A program made the translations under genes and the position numbers. The notes below the pieces were generated by a model, which was not told where the DNA came from, did no database searches, and saw only the letters and a list, made by a program, of their open reading frames with translations. This document shows, piece after piece, positions 1-10,776 of a stretch of 64,000 nt of DNA. The first letter of the stretch is position 1, and each line of letters starts with the position of its first letter. The DNA comes from Charina bottae (Eukaryota; Chordata; Lepidosauria; Squamata; Charinaidae): the NCBI GenBank assembly GCA_023362775.1, contig JALMGJ010000016.1:4019001-4083000 (forward strand). The letters run 5' to 3'.

Positions 1-2
1 GA

Positions 3-2868
3 TTAAATATAGACATTTTAGGTGTCAGTGAACTGAAATGGACTGGGATGGGCCACTTCACATCAGATGACCACCAGATCTACTACTGTGGACAAGATGA
101 CCACAGAAGAAATGGAGTAGCCTTCATAATTAATAATAAAGTGGCTAAAGCAGTGCTTGGATACAATCCAAAAAACGATAGAATGATCTCAATTCGAATT
201 CAGGGTAAGCCATTTAACATCACAGTGATCCAAATATACGCCCCAACCACAGATGCTGAAGAAGCAGAAGTAGATCAGTTCTATGAGGATCTGCAGCACC
301 TACTAGATAATACACCAAAAAGAGATGTTATTTTCATTACAGGAGACTGGAATGCTAAGGTCGGTAGTCAGACGACACCTGGAATTACAGGCAAGCATGG
401 TCTGGGAGAACAAAATGAAGCAGGACATAGGCTGATAGAATTTTGCCAAGACAACTCACTGTGCATAACACTCTCTTCCAACAACCTAAAAGACGACTTT
501 ATACATGGACTTCACCAGATGGTCGACACCGAAATCAGATTGACTACATCCTTTGCAGCCAAAGGTGGCGGACATCTATACAGTCGGTAAAAACAAGACC
601 TGGAGCTGACTGTAGTTCAGATCACGAACTTCTTATTGCAAAATGTCTATGAAGGTTCTCAGTCATCCAGGTGGAATTGTCTGTAGCTTGAATCATGTCA
701 ACTGGATTTCTATTTTCTTAGTAGAAACGTTTCGCTCCTTATCCAAGGAGCTTCTTCAAAAATTTAGAATCAGACTAAAGAGAATAGGGAAGACTCACAG
801 ATCAGTTAGATATGAGCTCACTAATATTCCTAAGGAATATGCAGTGGAGGTGAAGAATAGATTTAAGGGACTAGATTTAGTAGATAGGGTCCCAGAAGAA
901 CTATGGACAGAAGTTCGCAACATTGTTCAGGAGGCGGCAACAAAAAACGTCCCAAAGAAAAAGAAAACCAAGAAGGCAAGATGGCTGTCTGCTGAGACAC
1001 TGGAAGTAGCCCAAGAAAGAAGGAAAGCAAAAGGCAACAGTGATAGGGGGAGATATGCCCAATTAAATGCAAAATTCCAGAGGTTAGCCAGAAGAGATAA
1101 GGAATTATTTTTAAACAAGCAATGTGCGGAAGTGGAAGAAGACAATAGAATAGGAAGGACAAGAGACCTCTTCCAGAAAATTAGAAACATCGGAGGTAAA
1201 TTCCAGGCAAAAATGGGTATGATCAAAAACAAAGATGGTAAGGACCTAACAGAAGCAGAAGAGATCAAGAAAAGGTGGCAAGAATATACGGAAGATCTGT
1301 ATAGGAAGGACAATAATATTGGAGATAGCATTGACGGTGTGGTCAGTGAGTTAGAGCCAGACATCCTGAAGAGTGAGGTTGAATGGGCCTTAAGAAGCAT
1401 TGCTAATAACAAGGCAGCAGGAGACGACGGTATCCCAGCTGAACTGTTTAAAATCTTGCAAGATGATGCTGTCAAGGTGATGCATGCCATATGCCAGCAA
1501 ATTGGGAAAACACAAGAATGGCCATCAGATTGGAAAAAATCAACTTATATCCCCATACCAAAAAAGGGAAGCACTAAAGAATGTTCAAACTATCGAACAG
1601 TGGCACTTATTTCACATGCCAGTAAGGTAATGCTCAAGATCTTGCAAGGTAGACTCCAGCAATTCATGGAGCGAGAATTGCCAGATGTACAAGCTGGGTT
1701 TAGAAAAGGTAGAGGAACTAGAGACCAAATTGCCAATATCCGCTGGATAATGGAGAAAGCCAGGGAATTTCAGAAAAACATCTATTTCTGTTTTATTGAC
1801 TATTCTAAAGCCTTTGACTGTGTGGATCATAACAAATTGTGGCAAGTTCTTGGTGGTATGGGGATACCAAGTCATCTTGTCGGCCTCCTGAGGAATCTGT
1901 ATAACGACCAAGTAGCAACGGTAAGAACAGAGCACGGAACAACGGACTGGTTTACGATTGGGAAAGGAGTACGGCAGGGTTGTATACTCTCACCCTACCT
2001 ATTCAGCTTGTACGCAGAACACATCATGTGACATGCTGGGCTTGAGGAATCCAAGGCTGGAGTTAAAATTGTTGGAAGAAACATTAACAATCTCAGATAT
2101 GCAGATGATACCACTTTGATGGCTGAAAGCGAGGAGGAGTTGAGGAGCCTTATGAGGAAGGTGAAAGAAGAAAGTGCAAAAGCTGGGTTGCAGTTAAACC
2201 TCAAAAAAACCAAGATTATGGCAACGAGCTTGATTGATGACTGGCAAATAGAGGGAGAAAAAGTGGAGGCAGTGACAGACTTTGTATTTCTAGGCGCAAA
2301 GATTACTGCAGACGCTGACTGCAGCCAGGAAATCAGAAGACGTCTACTTCTTGGGAGGAGAGCAATGGCAAATCTTGATAAAATAGTTAAGAGCAGAGAC
2401 ATCACACTGACAACAAAGGTCCGCATAGGTAAAGCAATGGTATTCCCCGTAGTAACCTATGGCTGCGAGAGCTGGACCATAAGGAAGGCTGAGCAAAGGA
2501 AGATAGATGCTTTTGAACTGTGGTGTTGGAGGAAAATTCTGAGAGTGCCTTGGACTGCAAGAAGATCAAACCAGTCCATACTCCAGGAAATAAAGCCAGA
2601 CTGCTCACTTGAGGGAATGATATTAAAGGCAAAACTGAAGTACTTTGGCCACATAATGAGAAGACAGGATACCCTGGAGAAGAAGCTGATGCTAGGGAAA
2701 GTGGAAGGCAAAAGGAAGAGGGGCCGACCAAGGGCAAGATGGATGGATGGTATTCTGGAGGTGATGGACCCAACCATGGGGGAGCTGGGGATGGTGACGG
2801 CCGACAGAAAGCTCTGGCGTGGACTGGTCCATGAAGTCACGAAGAGTCAGAAACGACTGAACGAATAA
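3..2868 (+). pseudogene. BovB EN-RT polyprotein, broken
   Basis: The EN domain is open from the window edge: the catalytic Glu lies in a SELKWTG motif near 30-50, GDWNAKVG is at 342-365 and the SDH motif at 617-625. The RT domain follows, with [39 protein letters not shown] and the catalytic YADD at 2098-2109. The C-terminal part, with [13 protein letters not shown] and [12 protein letters not shown], is the usual BovB tail. Three lesions are visible: a one-base frameshift near 465 in the EN domain, the 119-bp PLE insertion plus duplication at 640-763, and an in-frame TGA at 2029-2031 just before YADD. The remainder to 2868 is open. It is not functional as it stands. Confidence 0.88.
645..758 (-). 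mobile_element. PLE terminal fragment inside BovB ORF
   Basis: This 114-bp insert matches the end of the PLE at 27608-29362, from its GTCTATGAAGG terminus to the CTTCTTCA inside the arm. It splits BovB between the EN and RT parts and is flanked by the 5-bp duplication AAAAT at 640-644 and 759-763. On the minus strand it starts within the CTGAAGA box, lacking only the first C. The insertion happens to stay open and supplies an ATG at 643, giving a hybrid frame of about 460 codons (643-2031) that reads PLE sequence into the RT domain. Translation of it is unproven. Confidence 0.85.
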
Positions 2869-2879
2869 ACAACAAAAAG

Positions 2880-4371
2880 GTAACAGAACCCGAATCTAGT
2901 GAAATCGTCCACAATTACTAAAACATATTTAGCACCACCTAATGTGGCTGGTAATGGGCCAATTAGGTCAGCGTGAACCAATTCAAAACATTTATGTGAA
3001 TTTCTATCACTAAATTTGCTTACAGGATACACCTTTGACTTTGCAACCTTACATGCCATGCAATCCAGATAAGCTTGGCACAGTTTCAAATCCATTCCAG
3101 AACTTGCTTCAGACATCTTTTCAACCACTTTGAAACTTTGATGCCCCAACCGTCTATGCCACAAATGTTCTCATGAATCATGGGTTGGTTTGTTGATCAT
3201 TGCTACATCATGGTTTACATCATGGGCCTTGGGTTTCATCTCATACAAACTGTTCTGTAATACACCCTTACCACAGACATGATTATTCTTCATAATAATG
3301 CATTCACCCTTCCCAAACCTTACATCATATCCCTGTTTATCCAACTGAGAAACACTTAGGATATTGTACTCTAGGTCTGGTACACATAGCATAGATAATT
3401 CAATATTCAAACTAGGTACAAACACAAACCCTCTGCCAGTAACAGATGCAAAATTTCCATTTGCCAGGCTAACATGGTCCCGTTCAGCCTGCATAAACCT
3501 TTTAAACATCTGCCTGTCATTGGCAATACATTCGCTTGCTCCGCTGTCAAGGAGCCATGTCTCCTTTAAATTCCTTCCTGTAGAATTAATCATCGACAGC
3601 TGGACAGCACTTCGTTGCTTGGAAATCCTCGGCTTGACTTTTGCTTTCCTTCTAGCAACATCACAGTCTTTTTGCAAATGCTTATCTGACCCACAGAGAA
3701 AACAAGTATGCCTTACAGATAATACATTATCAGTGTTACAAGAATAACATTCCTTAACAGACATACTACTCTGCTTTGGCTTAATTGTGTTATAATCTTT
3801 CCTCCTTTGTTCCTCCTCCAGAAGTCTCCCAGTTAAATAATTTACGGTCAAATCACTGTCAGATAAAGACCCAAAACTGGTAGCTAAATTATCCCATGTT
3901 TCATTAAGAGAACTGAGAATTACATAAACTTTATGCACTTCTGAGAATTGCATGTCTCTGTGCTAATTCGAGGAACAAACCAGTCATATAATGCAAATGT
4001 TCAAGAATACTCCCATTGTCATGTAATTTAGCATGATAAAGCTTTCTTGTCAACATAACCTTGCATAACGGTGTGCTTCTAAGATAAACATTTCTTAAAG
4101 CTTCCCAACACCTACTGGCTAACTGGAATTCTCTAACATAACATAATTGGCTGTCCTCCAAGCATAAAATTATGCTTGCCAATGCTCTCTCATTCTGCAA
4201 AATAACGTCCTCATCGTCCAACTCGTCTGGTGGCTCATGGATGACCTTCCAAATACCTTCCCGGCGAAGAAACATTTCCATCTTGTATGCCCACGACAGA
4301 TAATTGGTGTCATTCAGCCTTTCCAGAGGGAAACCACCTCCTACAGTAGACTGCATTTTCACTGTGCTCAT
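2880..4371 (-). pseudogene. copia Gag-protease-integrase (N-terminal) remnant
   Basis: The likely Gag start is the ATG at 4369-4371 (MSTVKMQSTVGGG), followed by a copia-type Gag domain with LNDTNYLSWAYKME. Next come a zinc knuckle of CX2CX4HX4C form (CFLCGSDKHLQKDC), the aspartic protease motif LLDSGASECIAND, then the pre-integrase HHCC zinc region (LWHRRLGH, CMACKVAKSK) and the first integrase catalytic block (ELVHADLIGPL, VIVDDFTRFGF). A one-base frameshift lies near 3950 between Gag and the zinc knuckle, and a TGA at 3171-3173 interrupts the pre-integrase region. Coding ends at about 2880 by truncation. Confidence 0.88.
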
Positions 4372-4576
4372 CCTCAGCCCCTCCTGGGCAGACACCGATG
4401 AATAAATAGCACAGACTTTATCAGAACGTCCTTCATCTGCAAACAGGCCTAGGAAAAATACACAGCCAGGCACGGAACCTGCAAACGCTCCAAACTCGCC
4501 CCAGATATCCAAACGACTCCTGGATAGGCTTCCAACGTCCTCACAGCCGTGCCAGCATACCAGCTGCACACGTTCC

Positions 4577-4594
4577 ACTGCTGGGCCCGAAACC
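4577..4594 (-). other. Possible half-tRNA primer-binding site of copia
   Basis: Minus-strand GGTTTCGGGCCCAGCA closely resembles the complement of the anticodon region of initiator tRNA-Met (GGTTATGGGCCCAGCA as I recall it). That internal tRNA segment is the primer used by copia-type elements. Its position directly after a CA dinucleotide supports the longer LTR model. Confidence 0.4.
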
Positions 4595-4943
4595 TGTCAG
4601 AGTGCACACCGTGGGGCGGCCTGCTCCTTTTTCCAAGACACCAGTGATCCACGTTCTATGCTGTAAATAGACACTCAAGTAGAGATTAGATAAAATAGCC
4701 TATTTACTTTATATACATACGTAGTCCAAAATGCATCCAACAGCAGTAACAAATAATACAGAAATGAGATGGAATACAGCGATGAGAAGTTTAGCAGCAA
4801 CGAGAAGAAAGAACACCAGATCTGCTCTGCTTATATACATAAACTGACCAATCACATTATAGGTCACTCTAATCATCTGCCACACCCAACTAAATGATAG
4901 CACCTGTAGTATGAGTCATTGCTGCCACATCATCCCTACAACA
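4595..4943 (-). repeat. Probable 5' LTR of the copia relic
   Basis: Read on the minus strand, the segment begins TGTTGTAGGG and can end at CTGACA, giving TGT...ACA ends. It is followed at once by a primer-binding-like stretch. A TATA-like box sits in it. With only one LTR present the boundaries cannot be checked against a partner. A shorter version ending TTTACAGCA at 4660 is the alternative. Confidence 0.45.
4829..4837 (-). promoter_or_regulatory. TATA-like box in copia LTR
   Basis: The minus strand reads TATATAAGC about 110 bp into the proposed LTR, a reasonable place for an LTR promoter. No other promoter element was identified. Confidence 0.35.
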
Positions 4944-5216
4944 ATGGTTGATAATTGGGTGACTTGCAGAATAATTCCCCTCTCACCAAGATATCAAGCC
5001 TCTCCAGTATAATTTACAGTATCTATCTGTAAATTCCTGGGTATATACAAACCCCAACATTCTGCAAGACACTGATGGTAGAGAATGTGTGTATGATCAT
5101 TACTATGATCAGCAAAAGTTGGAAAATAAATGCATAGTCGAAAAATAGAATTACTTCCATGGTCTCCCACTCTCCATAAATATGTCATTATGTACAGTAT
5201 ACAGTATATGGTATAG
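4944..5216. other. Unassigned AT-rich spacer
   Basis: I see no gene or repeat that I recognise here. Confidence 0.5.
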
Positions 5217-5440
5217 ACAGCCAATTTGGTGTAGTGGTTAAGGCATCAGGCTAGAAACCAGGAGACCAAGAGTTCTAGTCCTGCCTTAGGCACAAAGCCA
5301 TCTGGGTGACTTTGGACCAGTCACTCTCTCTCAGCCCTAGGAAGCAGGCAATGACAAACCACTTCTGAAAAACCTTGCCAAAAAAACTGCAGAAACTTGT
5401 CTAGGCAGTCACCAGGAGTCAACACTGACTAGAGGAGAGG
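5217..5440 (+). mobile_element. tRNA-derived SINE
   Basis: The head carries RNA polymerase III type promoter boxes: an A box in TGGTGTAGTGGTTAAGG and a B box in GAGTTCTAGTCC. The body and the tail (TTGCCAAAAAAACTGCAG, GGCAGTCACCAGGAGTC) end in a purine-rich run (GAGGAGAGGGGAGG) to about 5463. The head is shared with the SINE at 13265-13478 but the tail is different, so the two are sister families. Confidence 0.7.
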
Positions 5441-5463
5441 AGAGGGGAGGAGAGGGGAAGAAG

Positions 5464-6181
5464 GTATAGATATGTATGGATAGTATAGAATACTACCTGC
5501 AACTGAGTTTTCAAACTGCTTGGCCAGTGTTGTATACCCTGTGCATCTGAACTACACAATATTGTTACAGTCAATATTGAATGCACACTATTCCCCCTCA
5601 AAAGTTTTTTCCAGGGACCTGATCTCAGTTTGATTCCTGAATATCTGTATCTGGGATAAAAGAGGTATAATACTTTTCCATCTGCTACAGACTCAGTCAA
5701 GATGACCCCCTTCCCTTATTTTCTCTTTATATCCACAATTTGTATTGGATTCTCCCTCCCCTTTTTTTTTGCAAGTGTAGTTCCCCCAGTAGGTCAGTTT
5801 AAGGGGATCAGAGTATATGCAGCTTCACTGGGCCTCAGAAAAGGGGGAGCTTCTAAACCAGAATGGCATGCTGAAGTAGGGTATGGGCAATTTAGAGTGT
5901 GCAGGGGTTATGACTGCCTTCCTCCATTGCTCTACTTCTGGGAGAGTACCATGTGTTCACTGCAGGGCAGCAGACTTTGGGACAGGCAGACCAACCCCTT
6001 GTTCAGTATAGCTCCATGTTGCTCAATGGTTAAATTGAGCTGATGCAGGCTTTGAGTAGGTTGATCAGCCCATTAGCTAATACATCGCCATGTTACTAAC
6101 AGGTAGGTCAGGCTGGGATTTTCAGCCAATGGTAGATTGGACAATTCTCCTGAGCAGAAATTGAATGTCTGGTGACCTTCA
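5464..6181. other. Unassigned spacer
   Basis: An open frame of 113 codons at 5702-6043 has no recognisable motif and is probably chance. Nothing else is supported. Confidence 0.4.
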
Positions 6182-6296
6182 TATCTAATACAGGTAGATA
6201 TTTAGCATATCTAATACAGGTAGATATTTAGTATATATAATACAGGTAGATATTTAGCATGTATAATACAGGTACATATAATACAGGTACATATTT
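6182..6296. repeat. 26-bp minisatellite, about four copies
   Basis: Units of the form CTAATACAGGTAGATATTTAG recur with a 26-bp period starting near 6185, 6211, 6237 and 6263. A shortened last unit abuts the SINE. Confidence 0.8.
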
Positions 6297-6630
6297 GGGG
6301 GCATGGTGGCTCAGTGGGTAAGACACCAGGCTTGTTGATAGGAAGATCGCAAGTTCGAAGGTTCGAATCCCTAGCCCCGCGTGATGGAGTGAGCTCCCAC
6401 ACTAGCCCCAGCTCTTGCCAACCTAGCAATTCGAAAGCATGCAAATGCAAGTAGATTAATAGGTACCACTTCAGTGGGTAGGTAACAGCGTTCCGCATGC
6501 GTCATGCTGGCCACATGACCGTGGAAGCATCTTCGGACAACGCTGGATCTTCGGCTAACAAACGGAGATGAGCACCGGCCCCTAGAGTCGGACACGACTG
6601 CACAAATGTGCGGGGGGGGACCTTTACCTA
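6297..6630 (+). mobile_element. Sauria-type tRNA SINE
   Basis: A tRNA-like head (GTGGCTCAGTGGGTAAGAC, then GGTTCGAATCC as B box) is followed by a body shared with the copies at 7578 and 33794. The 3' tail reads GAGTCGGACACGACTG and ends in CTTTACCT. The GTCGGACACGACT block resembles the 3' end of the BovB copies here (GTCAGACACGACT), which fits mobilisation by the BovB RT. The family name is from memory. Confidence 0.75.
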
Positions 6631-6639
6631 TTTATGTCA

Positions 6640-6862
6640 TTTAGCAACTGCCTTGTTTAGCAACCATTTGCAGTTACGATGGTGATGAAAAAGTAACTTT
6701 AACAACCAATCCTTGAATTTACAACCTTTGCAGGTCTGTAAAGCAAAGAAAAGCTGAAGTAAGATCTTAATCACAGTCACAGTTTCACTTAGCGACTGCT
6801 TTGCTTAACAACCAAGTTGCTGGTCCCAATTGTGGTCCCTAAGTGATGACCACCTGTATATT
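6640..6862. repeat. Probable interspersed repeat of the 'TTAAGTGA / GCTTAACAACC' type
   Basis: The segment has several phrases typical of a widespread squamate non-coding repeat (TTTAGCAACTGCCTTG, TTTCACTTAGCGACTGC, CTTAACAACCAAGTTG, CCTAAGTGATGACCACCTGT). It follows the SINE directly, which may have inserted into it. The class is not certain; a non-autonomous DNA element is my guess. Confidence 0.4.
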
Positions 6863-7565
6863 TGTTCTAAGTACATGTTTAATTTTTAGCTCAGATTCTT
6901 TGGATATCTGTTTTGAATGAATTATTTTAAAGGGAGCCTCTGCAATGTTAACCTATGGTTGTGTAGGAGAGGCTCCAAGTCTGGTATTGCACCGGACATC
7001 CAAATTCCTTACACTGTCCCTGTCCCTCAACCTGAACTAAAACCGCAGTGAGAACAGGGGAAATTTTCAGGTAAGGTCCCAGTCCAAGATCAAGCTCCTT
7101 GTTCTTGCTTTTGAAGAGGAAACAACAGCAACACCTGAGGTCTAGTTCTAGTATGCCTGCATGTTCAGTCAACTGATCTCAAGAAACAATCCCCACCAGT
7201 AAAACCAAGCCATGAACATGTTCCTCAGTTTGCAACAATTTGTTGCATAAAGGACATTTCTGCTAACCAAACTCTATGTTTGCTAACCTGGATTTTTATC
7301 TTGTTTTCAGCCCTAGACTCTGAGGGTCCTTAGTATAGCACTTACTATTGAATCTCTTCCTCCTTTCCATTTTGACTTTCCTGAAGATACTGGATACCAG
7401 TGCTAGCCCTACTCCTTCATAGTTTTTACTGTACAATCATTGACATATGCAATATGCAGAAATTATAAAATGTAAAGAGGCTAAGTGTACATTTCAGTGA
7501 TGTGAGAAAAGTCAACTTTTTTAATGCTGATCACACACAGGTGTGGGTGACTATCTCAAAGTAGT
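6863..7565. other. Unassigned spacer
   Basis: No gene or recognised repeat is seen. Confidence 0.4.
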
Positions 7566-7577
7566 ACAAGAATATAT

Positions 7578-7907
7578 AGGTAAAGGTAAAGGTTCCCCCT
7601 GCACAGTTGTGCAGTCGTGTCCAACTCCAGGGGCCGGTACTCATCTCCGTTTGTTCGCCGAAGAGCCAGCGCTGTCCGAAGATGCTTCCGCGGTCATGTG
7701 TCCGGCATGACATGCGCAGAACGCTGTTACCATCCCACCGAAGTGGTACCTATTAATCTACTTGCATTTGCATGCTTTCGAATTGCTAGGTTGACAAGAG
7801 CTGGGGCTAGTGCGGGAGCTCACTCCGTCACGCGGGGCTAGGGATTCGAACCTCTGAACTTGTGATTGACAAGCCTGGCATCTTACCCGCTGAGCCATCA
7901 CGCCCCT
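7578..7907 (-). mobile_element. Sauria-type tRNA SINE with 12-bp TSD
   Basis: This is a reverse-oriented copy of the SINE at 6297. It starts with the AGGTAAAGG tail and finishes with the tRNA-like head near 7907. It is flanked by perfect duplications ACAAGAATATAT at 7566-7577 and 7908-7919, so the boundaries are firm. Confidence 0.85.
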
Positions 7908-7919
7908 ACAAGAATATAT

Positions 7920-8149
7920 ACTTTCATGTTAATATCAAGATGAATAACACATTGATGTACATCCCCATTTAACTAAATCATCTCTTGTAATTGTAATTAT
8001 TTGCATCTCCTGAGCTTCAACTTTATGTCTGAGAAGAAGGATAAATAAAGCTGTACCGTGTTACGGTTGTGACAGAAATGTTGCATTAAGAAAATCCACA
8101 GTGATTTTGGGACCTCTGCCTGAAGCATCTAATAGATTTAAAGGACATT
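7920..8149. other. Unassigned spacer
   Basis: Nothing recognised. Confidence 0.4.
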
Positions 8150-8161
8150 AACTGAATGTTG

Positions 8162-8277
8162 TGACGGACTCGACCGTGGGGGAGCTGGGGATGGCGACGG
8201 CCGACAGAAAGCTCTGGTGTGGGCTGGTCCATGAAGTCACGAAGAGTCGGAAGCGACTGAATGAATAAACAACAACA
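8162..8277 (+). mobile_element. BovB subfamily A, 3' end only, with 12-bp TSD
   Basis: This 116-bp piece matches the last codons and tail of the LINE at 1-2877 (TGGGGGAGCTGGGGATGG, GGTCCATGAAGTCACGAAG) and ends AATAAACAACAACAA. Perfect duplications AACTGAATGTTG stand at 8150-8161 and 8278-8289, so it is a bona fide, extremely 5'-truncated insertion. Confidence 0.92.
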
Positions 8278-8289
8278 AACTGAATGTTG

Positions 8290-8780
8290 ATATGACTAAT
8301 GAAATTTCTAGGGGATATTGCTTACATATCTGTAAACACTGCTTACAAAGTTTATCCATACAAAGTTCTTATTTTGAGGAACAACATTTTGATTTGACAT
8401 GAATTAAAGACTATGTTTTGGGGATTAAAGGAAATTCTGCCCTTAATTTAAAATATTTAATATAATCAAATTGGTTTAGGAGGTATTGGGGGGATTCTTT
8501 TATTAATTATGAGCCATTAAATAAGTGTTAACCTTTAGATACCACATAGATCTTCTCCAAGTTGATCTGTCTCCAACCTGGTCCTTCAGGTCTTCCAATG
8601 GAACACCCATTGCCACTGTAACTGCATTAATTCAACTTGCTGCTGGTCACACTCTCTTTCCTTCCATCTTCTGCACCACTGTAGGCAAGAGCTGTGTTTT
8701 TGCATAATGTATCCAAAATATAATAATTTGAGCCTGGTCATTTGTACCTCAAATGAAAACTCTGGATTGATTTCTTCTAT
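8290..8780. other. Unassigned spacer
   Basis: Nothing recognised. Confidence 0.4.
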
Positions 8781-8878
8781 GATCTGTTGTTTGTTTTCTT
8801 ATTACTATGATCTATGATCTGTTGTTTGTTTTCTTATTACTATGATCTATGATCTGTTGTTTGTTTTCTTATTACTAA
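8781..8878. repeat. 35-bp tandem repeat, three copies
   Basis: TGATCTGTTGTTTGTTTTCT recurs at 8781, 8816 and 8851 with an exact 35-bp period and almost no divergence, which suggests a recent local expansion. Confidence 0.9.
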
Positions 8879-8879
8879 A

Positions 8880-9344
8880 GACTCATATACTTGCCTATAT
8901 TGAAACATACAGTAGCTATGCAACAGTTTTTTTAAAAAAAATGGAAGGAAAATAAGGCATATTATAAAGAGCTCATTGTGTGTAGATCCTGACCAACCTG
9001 CTATAGATCTCAAATTGATAATGTAGAGGGAAGAAAAAACGCTGCCCATACCAGCCACCCTATCATGATTCATAAGTAATGAACGTCTGATCATTTTTTA
9101 CAAAATACTTATTTGGGAGAACTGATATAAAATATGTTGCATTGTTCTTATTCTTGGCAGGATTCTCATTAATTGCTGAAGACCCATATAAAAATGGAGA
9201 TGAAATCTATCATCATGGTATTCCTCATGTAGAGCTAGCACAGTACTGTGGTCAGAGGCTGAGTTCTGAACCAGGAAATCCTGATGGAATGAGGGGAGAA
9301 GGAGGGGAAGAATGATCACATTCACCATGAATGAATCAGGTAGC
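8880..9344. other. Unassigned spacer
   Basis: Two short open frames on the minus strand (9094-8840 and 9346-9098) show no domain signature. I treat them as chance. Confidence 0.4.
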
Positions 9345-9393
<49 letters not shown>

Positions 9394-9395
9394 TA
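9345..9395. repeat. (AAT)n microsatellite
   Basis: About 16 uninterrupted AAT units. Confidence 0.95.
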
Positions 9396-10394
9396 ATGAA
9401 TGATTATCTTTCAGCTCTCCTTCTCCCAAATCTGTAATATGGAGGTATTAATAGTGACCAATGATACAGAGTTAGAAGTCCTTGATATTACGTGTGAAGT
9501 GTTTTGAACACAGACAAGCATTAATATGGTTACATATTCTCCTTCCTCTTCTTCTTTTTACAGTAAATTTCCTTCTGACCTGGTAATTTTTTAAAGATTG
9601 TATGACAACAAATTTTAAAAGCTGAATTTAATTTCTAGATTATTTTTTTAAATTAAATATTACTAAAACTTTATAGCCACACAATTCATGCATTATGAAT
9701 TAGCTCTGAACATGGTTACTGCTGTAAAGATATTCTGTGTTTGCAACTGGAAAGTGTACATAGTTTGTTCTGCAAAAGAATGGGTAATTAAGCTTTGGGA
9801 GTATGCCTAGATGTCCAAAATAACTTCATTATTTCAAATGTAAACCTGCAAAGAATTTAATTCAACTTGGAAATAATTTTTGGATTTCACTCTATATATG
9901 GACTTGTACCACATCCAAAATGTGGATTTCTCTTAACATAAAGCCTTTAGCTGCTTGGATGCAAATTACTGTAATTCTTAATCACAAGTTGTGAATTGGT
10001 ACTGTGCTGACTATTGATATTCACATACTACTTGGGTTTTAACTATTATTTTAAGTTTTTAAAACAATCTAATATATTCAGTTACTTAAAACTAATAAAT
10101 AAAATACTGGACATTTTAACCTAACTCTATGATGCTTGTAAACTCCCTGTTAATTCACTTTGTGTTTAATTTTGCTTTTCTTTTGCCTTTTGTCTCTTAT
10201 TTCTTTCCCTTTTGTGTGTGTTTGTGTTTTCTATTTTTTCTATAATAGAAATATGATATCAGGAGCATAATAGAAACACACAGAATGAATATGCATGGAG
10301 CAGAGAAAGTGCAATGTTTTTCTTCCTCTAAGATTGAAACTTGGGTCATTCCGTGAAACTGATTGGCAAGAGATCCTGGAAGTTAAAAAGAAAT
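9396..10394. other. Unassigned AT-rich spacer
   Basis: No gene or recognised repeat. Confidence 0.4.
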
Positions 10395-10409
10395 ACTAAT
10401 ACAACACTG

Positions 10410-10776
10410 TAGCTTGAATCATGTCAACTGGATTTCTATTTTCTCAGTGGAAACGTTTCACTCCTTATCCAAGGAGCTTCTTCAGTCTGAGCAAAGTTAG
10501 TAAGGGAATCCTAAAATATGTTCATATTTTATATATTTTTTATTTTTTATTTATATTTTATATTTATTTTATATTTATATTTTATATTTATATTTATATA
10601 TTTTATAATATATTTTATATTTACAACATATTTTAGGATTCCCTTACTAACTTTGCTCAGACTGAAGAAGCTCCTTGGATAAGGAGTGAAACGTTTCCAC
10701 TGAGAAAATAGAAATCCAGTTGACATGATTCAAGCTACAGACAATTCCACCTGGATGACTGAGAACCTTCATAGAC
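10410..10776. mobile_element. Palindromic PLE derivative with 15-bp TSD
   Basis: Two copies of the PLE arm (from GTAGCTTGAATC to CCTAAAATATGTT) face each other as an inverted repeat, left 10410-10522 and right about 10625-10738, around an AT-rich spacer. The right side continues to the true PLE end CCTTCATAGAC at 10776. Perfect 15-bp duplications ACTAATACAACACTG at 10395-10409 and 10777-10791 prove a single insertion. No coding sequence is present. Both arms carry the hammerhead-like core. Confidence 0.88.
10662..10694 (+). ncRNA. Hammerhead-ribozyme-like core (PLE arm, right)
   Basis: CTGAAGA, a stem of CTCCTT/AAGGAG closed by a GGAT loop, then GAAAC and the palindrome ACGT. The mirror copy is on the minus strand at 10453-10485. 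A G-to-A change relative to the 29284 copy shortens stem II by one pair. There is one extra A between the CTGAAGA box and stem II, so activity is uncertain. Confidence 0.45.

Larger units (their letters stand above)
1..2877 (+). mobile_element. BovB-clade RTE LINE, subfamily A, 5' end outside window
   Basis: A non-LTR retrotransposon coding for an apurinic-type endonuclease (EN) and a reverse transcriptase (RT). It runs in from the left edge and ends at the short AACAACAA-type tail typical of RTE elements, right after the ORF stop near 2868. A second, 5'-truncated copy of the same subfamily lies at 8162-8277. The wording of its C-terminus and tail differs from the BovB copies at 16.7, 19.7 and 51.5 kb, so I call it subfamily A. 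Its left edge is cut by the window and its right edge abuts a copia relic. A PLE fragment is inserted at 645-758. Confidence 0.9.
2878..4943 (-). mobile_element. Ty1/copia LTR retrotransposon, 5' half only
   Basis: On the minus strand this holds an LTR, a gag region, a protease and the start of the integrase, which is the copia gene order. The element stops at about 2878, where integrase sequence abuts the tail of the BovB LINE. No rest of integrase, RT, RNase H or second LTR is present. It is therefore a truncated relic, probably cut by the rearrangement or insertion that brought in the BovB copy. Confidence 0.85.

Noticed and set aside
5218..5290. tRNA gene-like A and B boxes
   Set aside because: The sequence continues into a SINE body and lacks a proper cloverleaf; the same head occurs at 13265.
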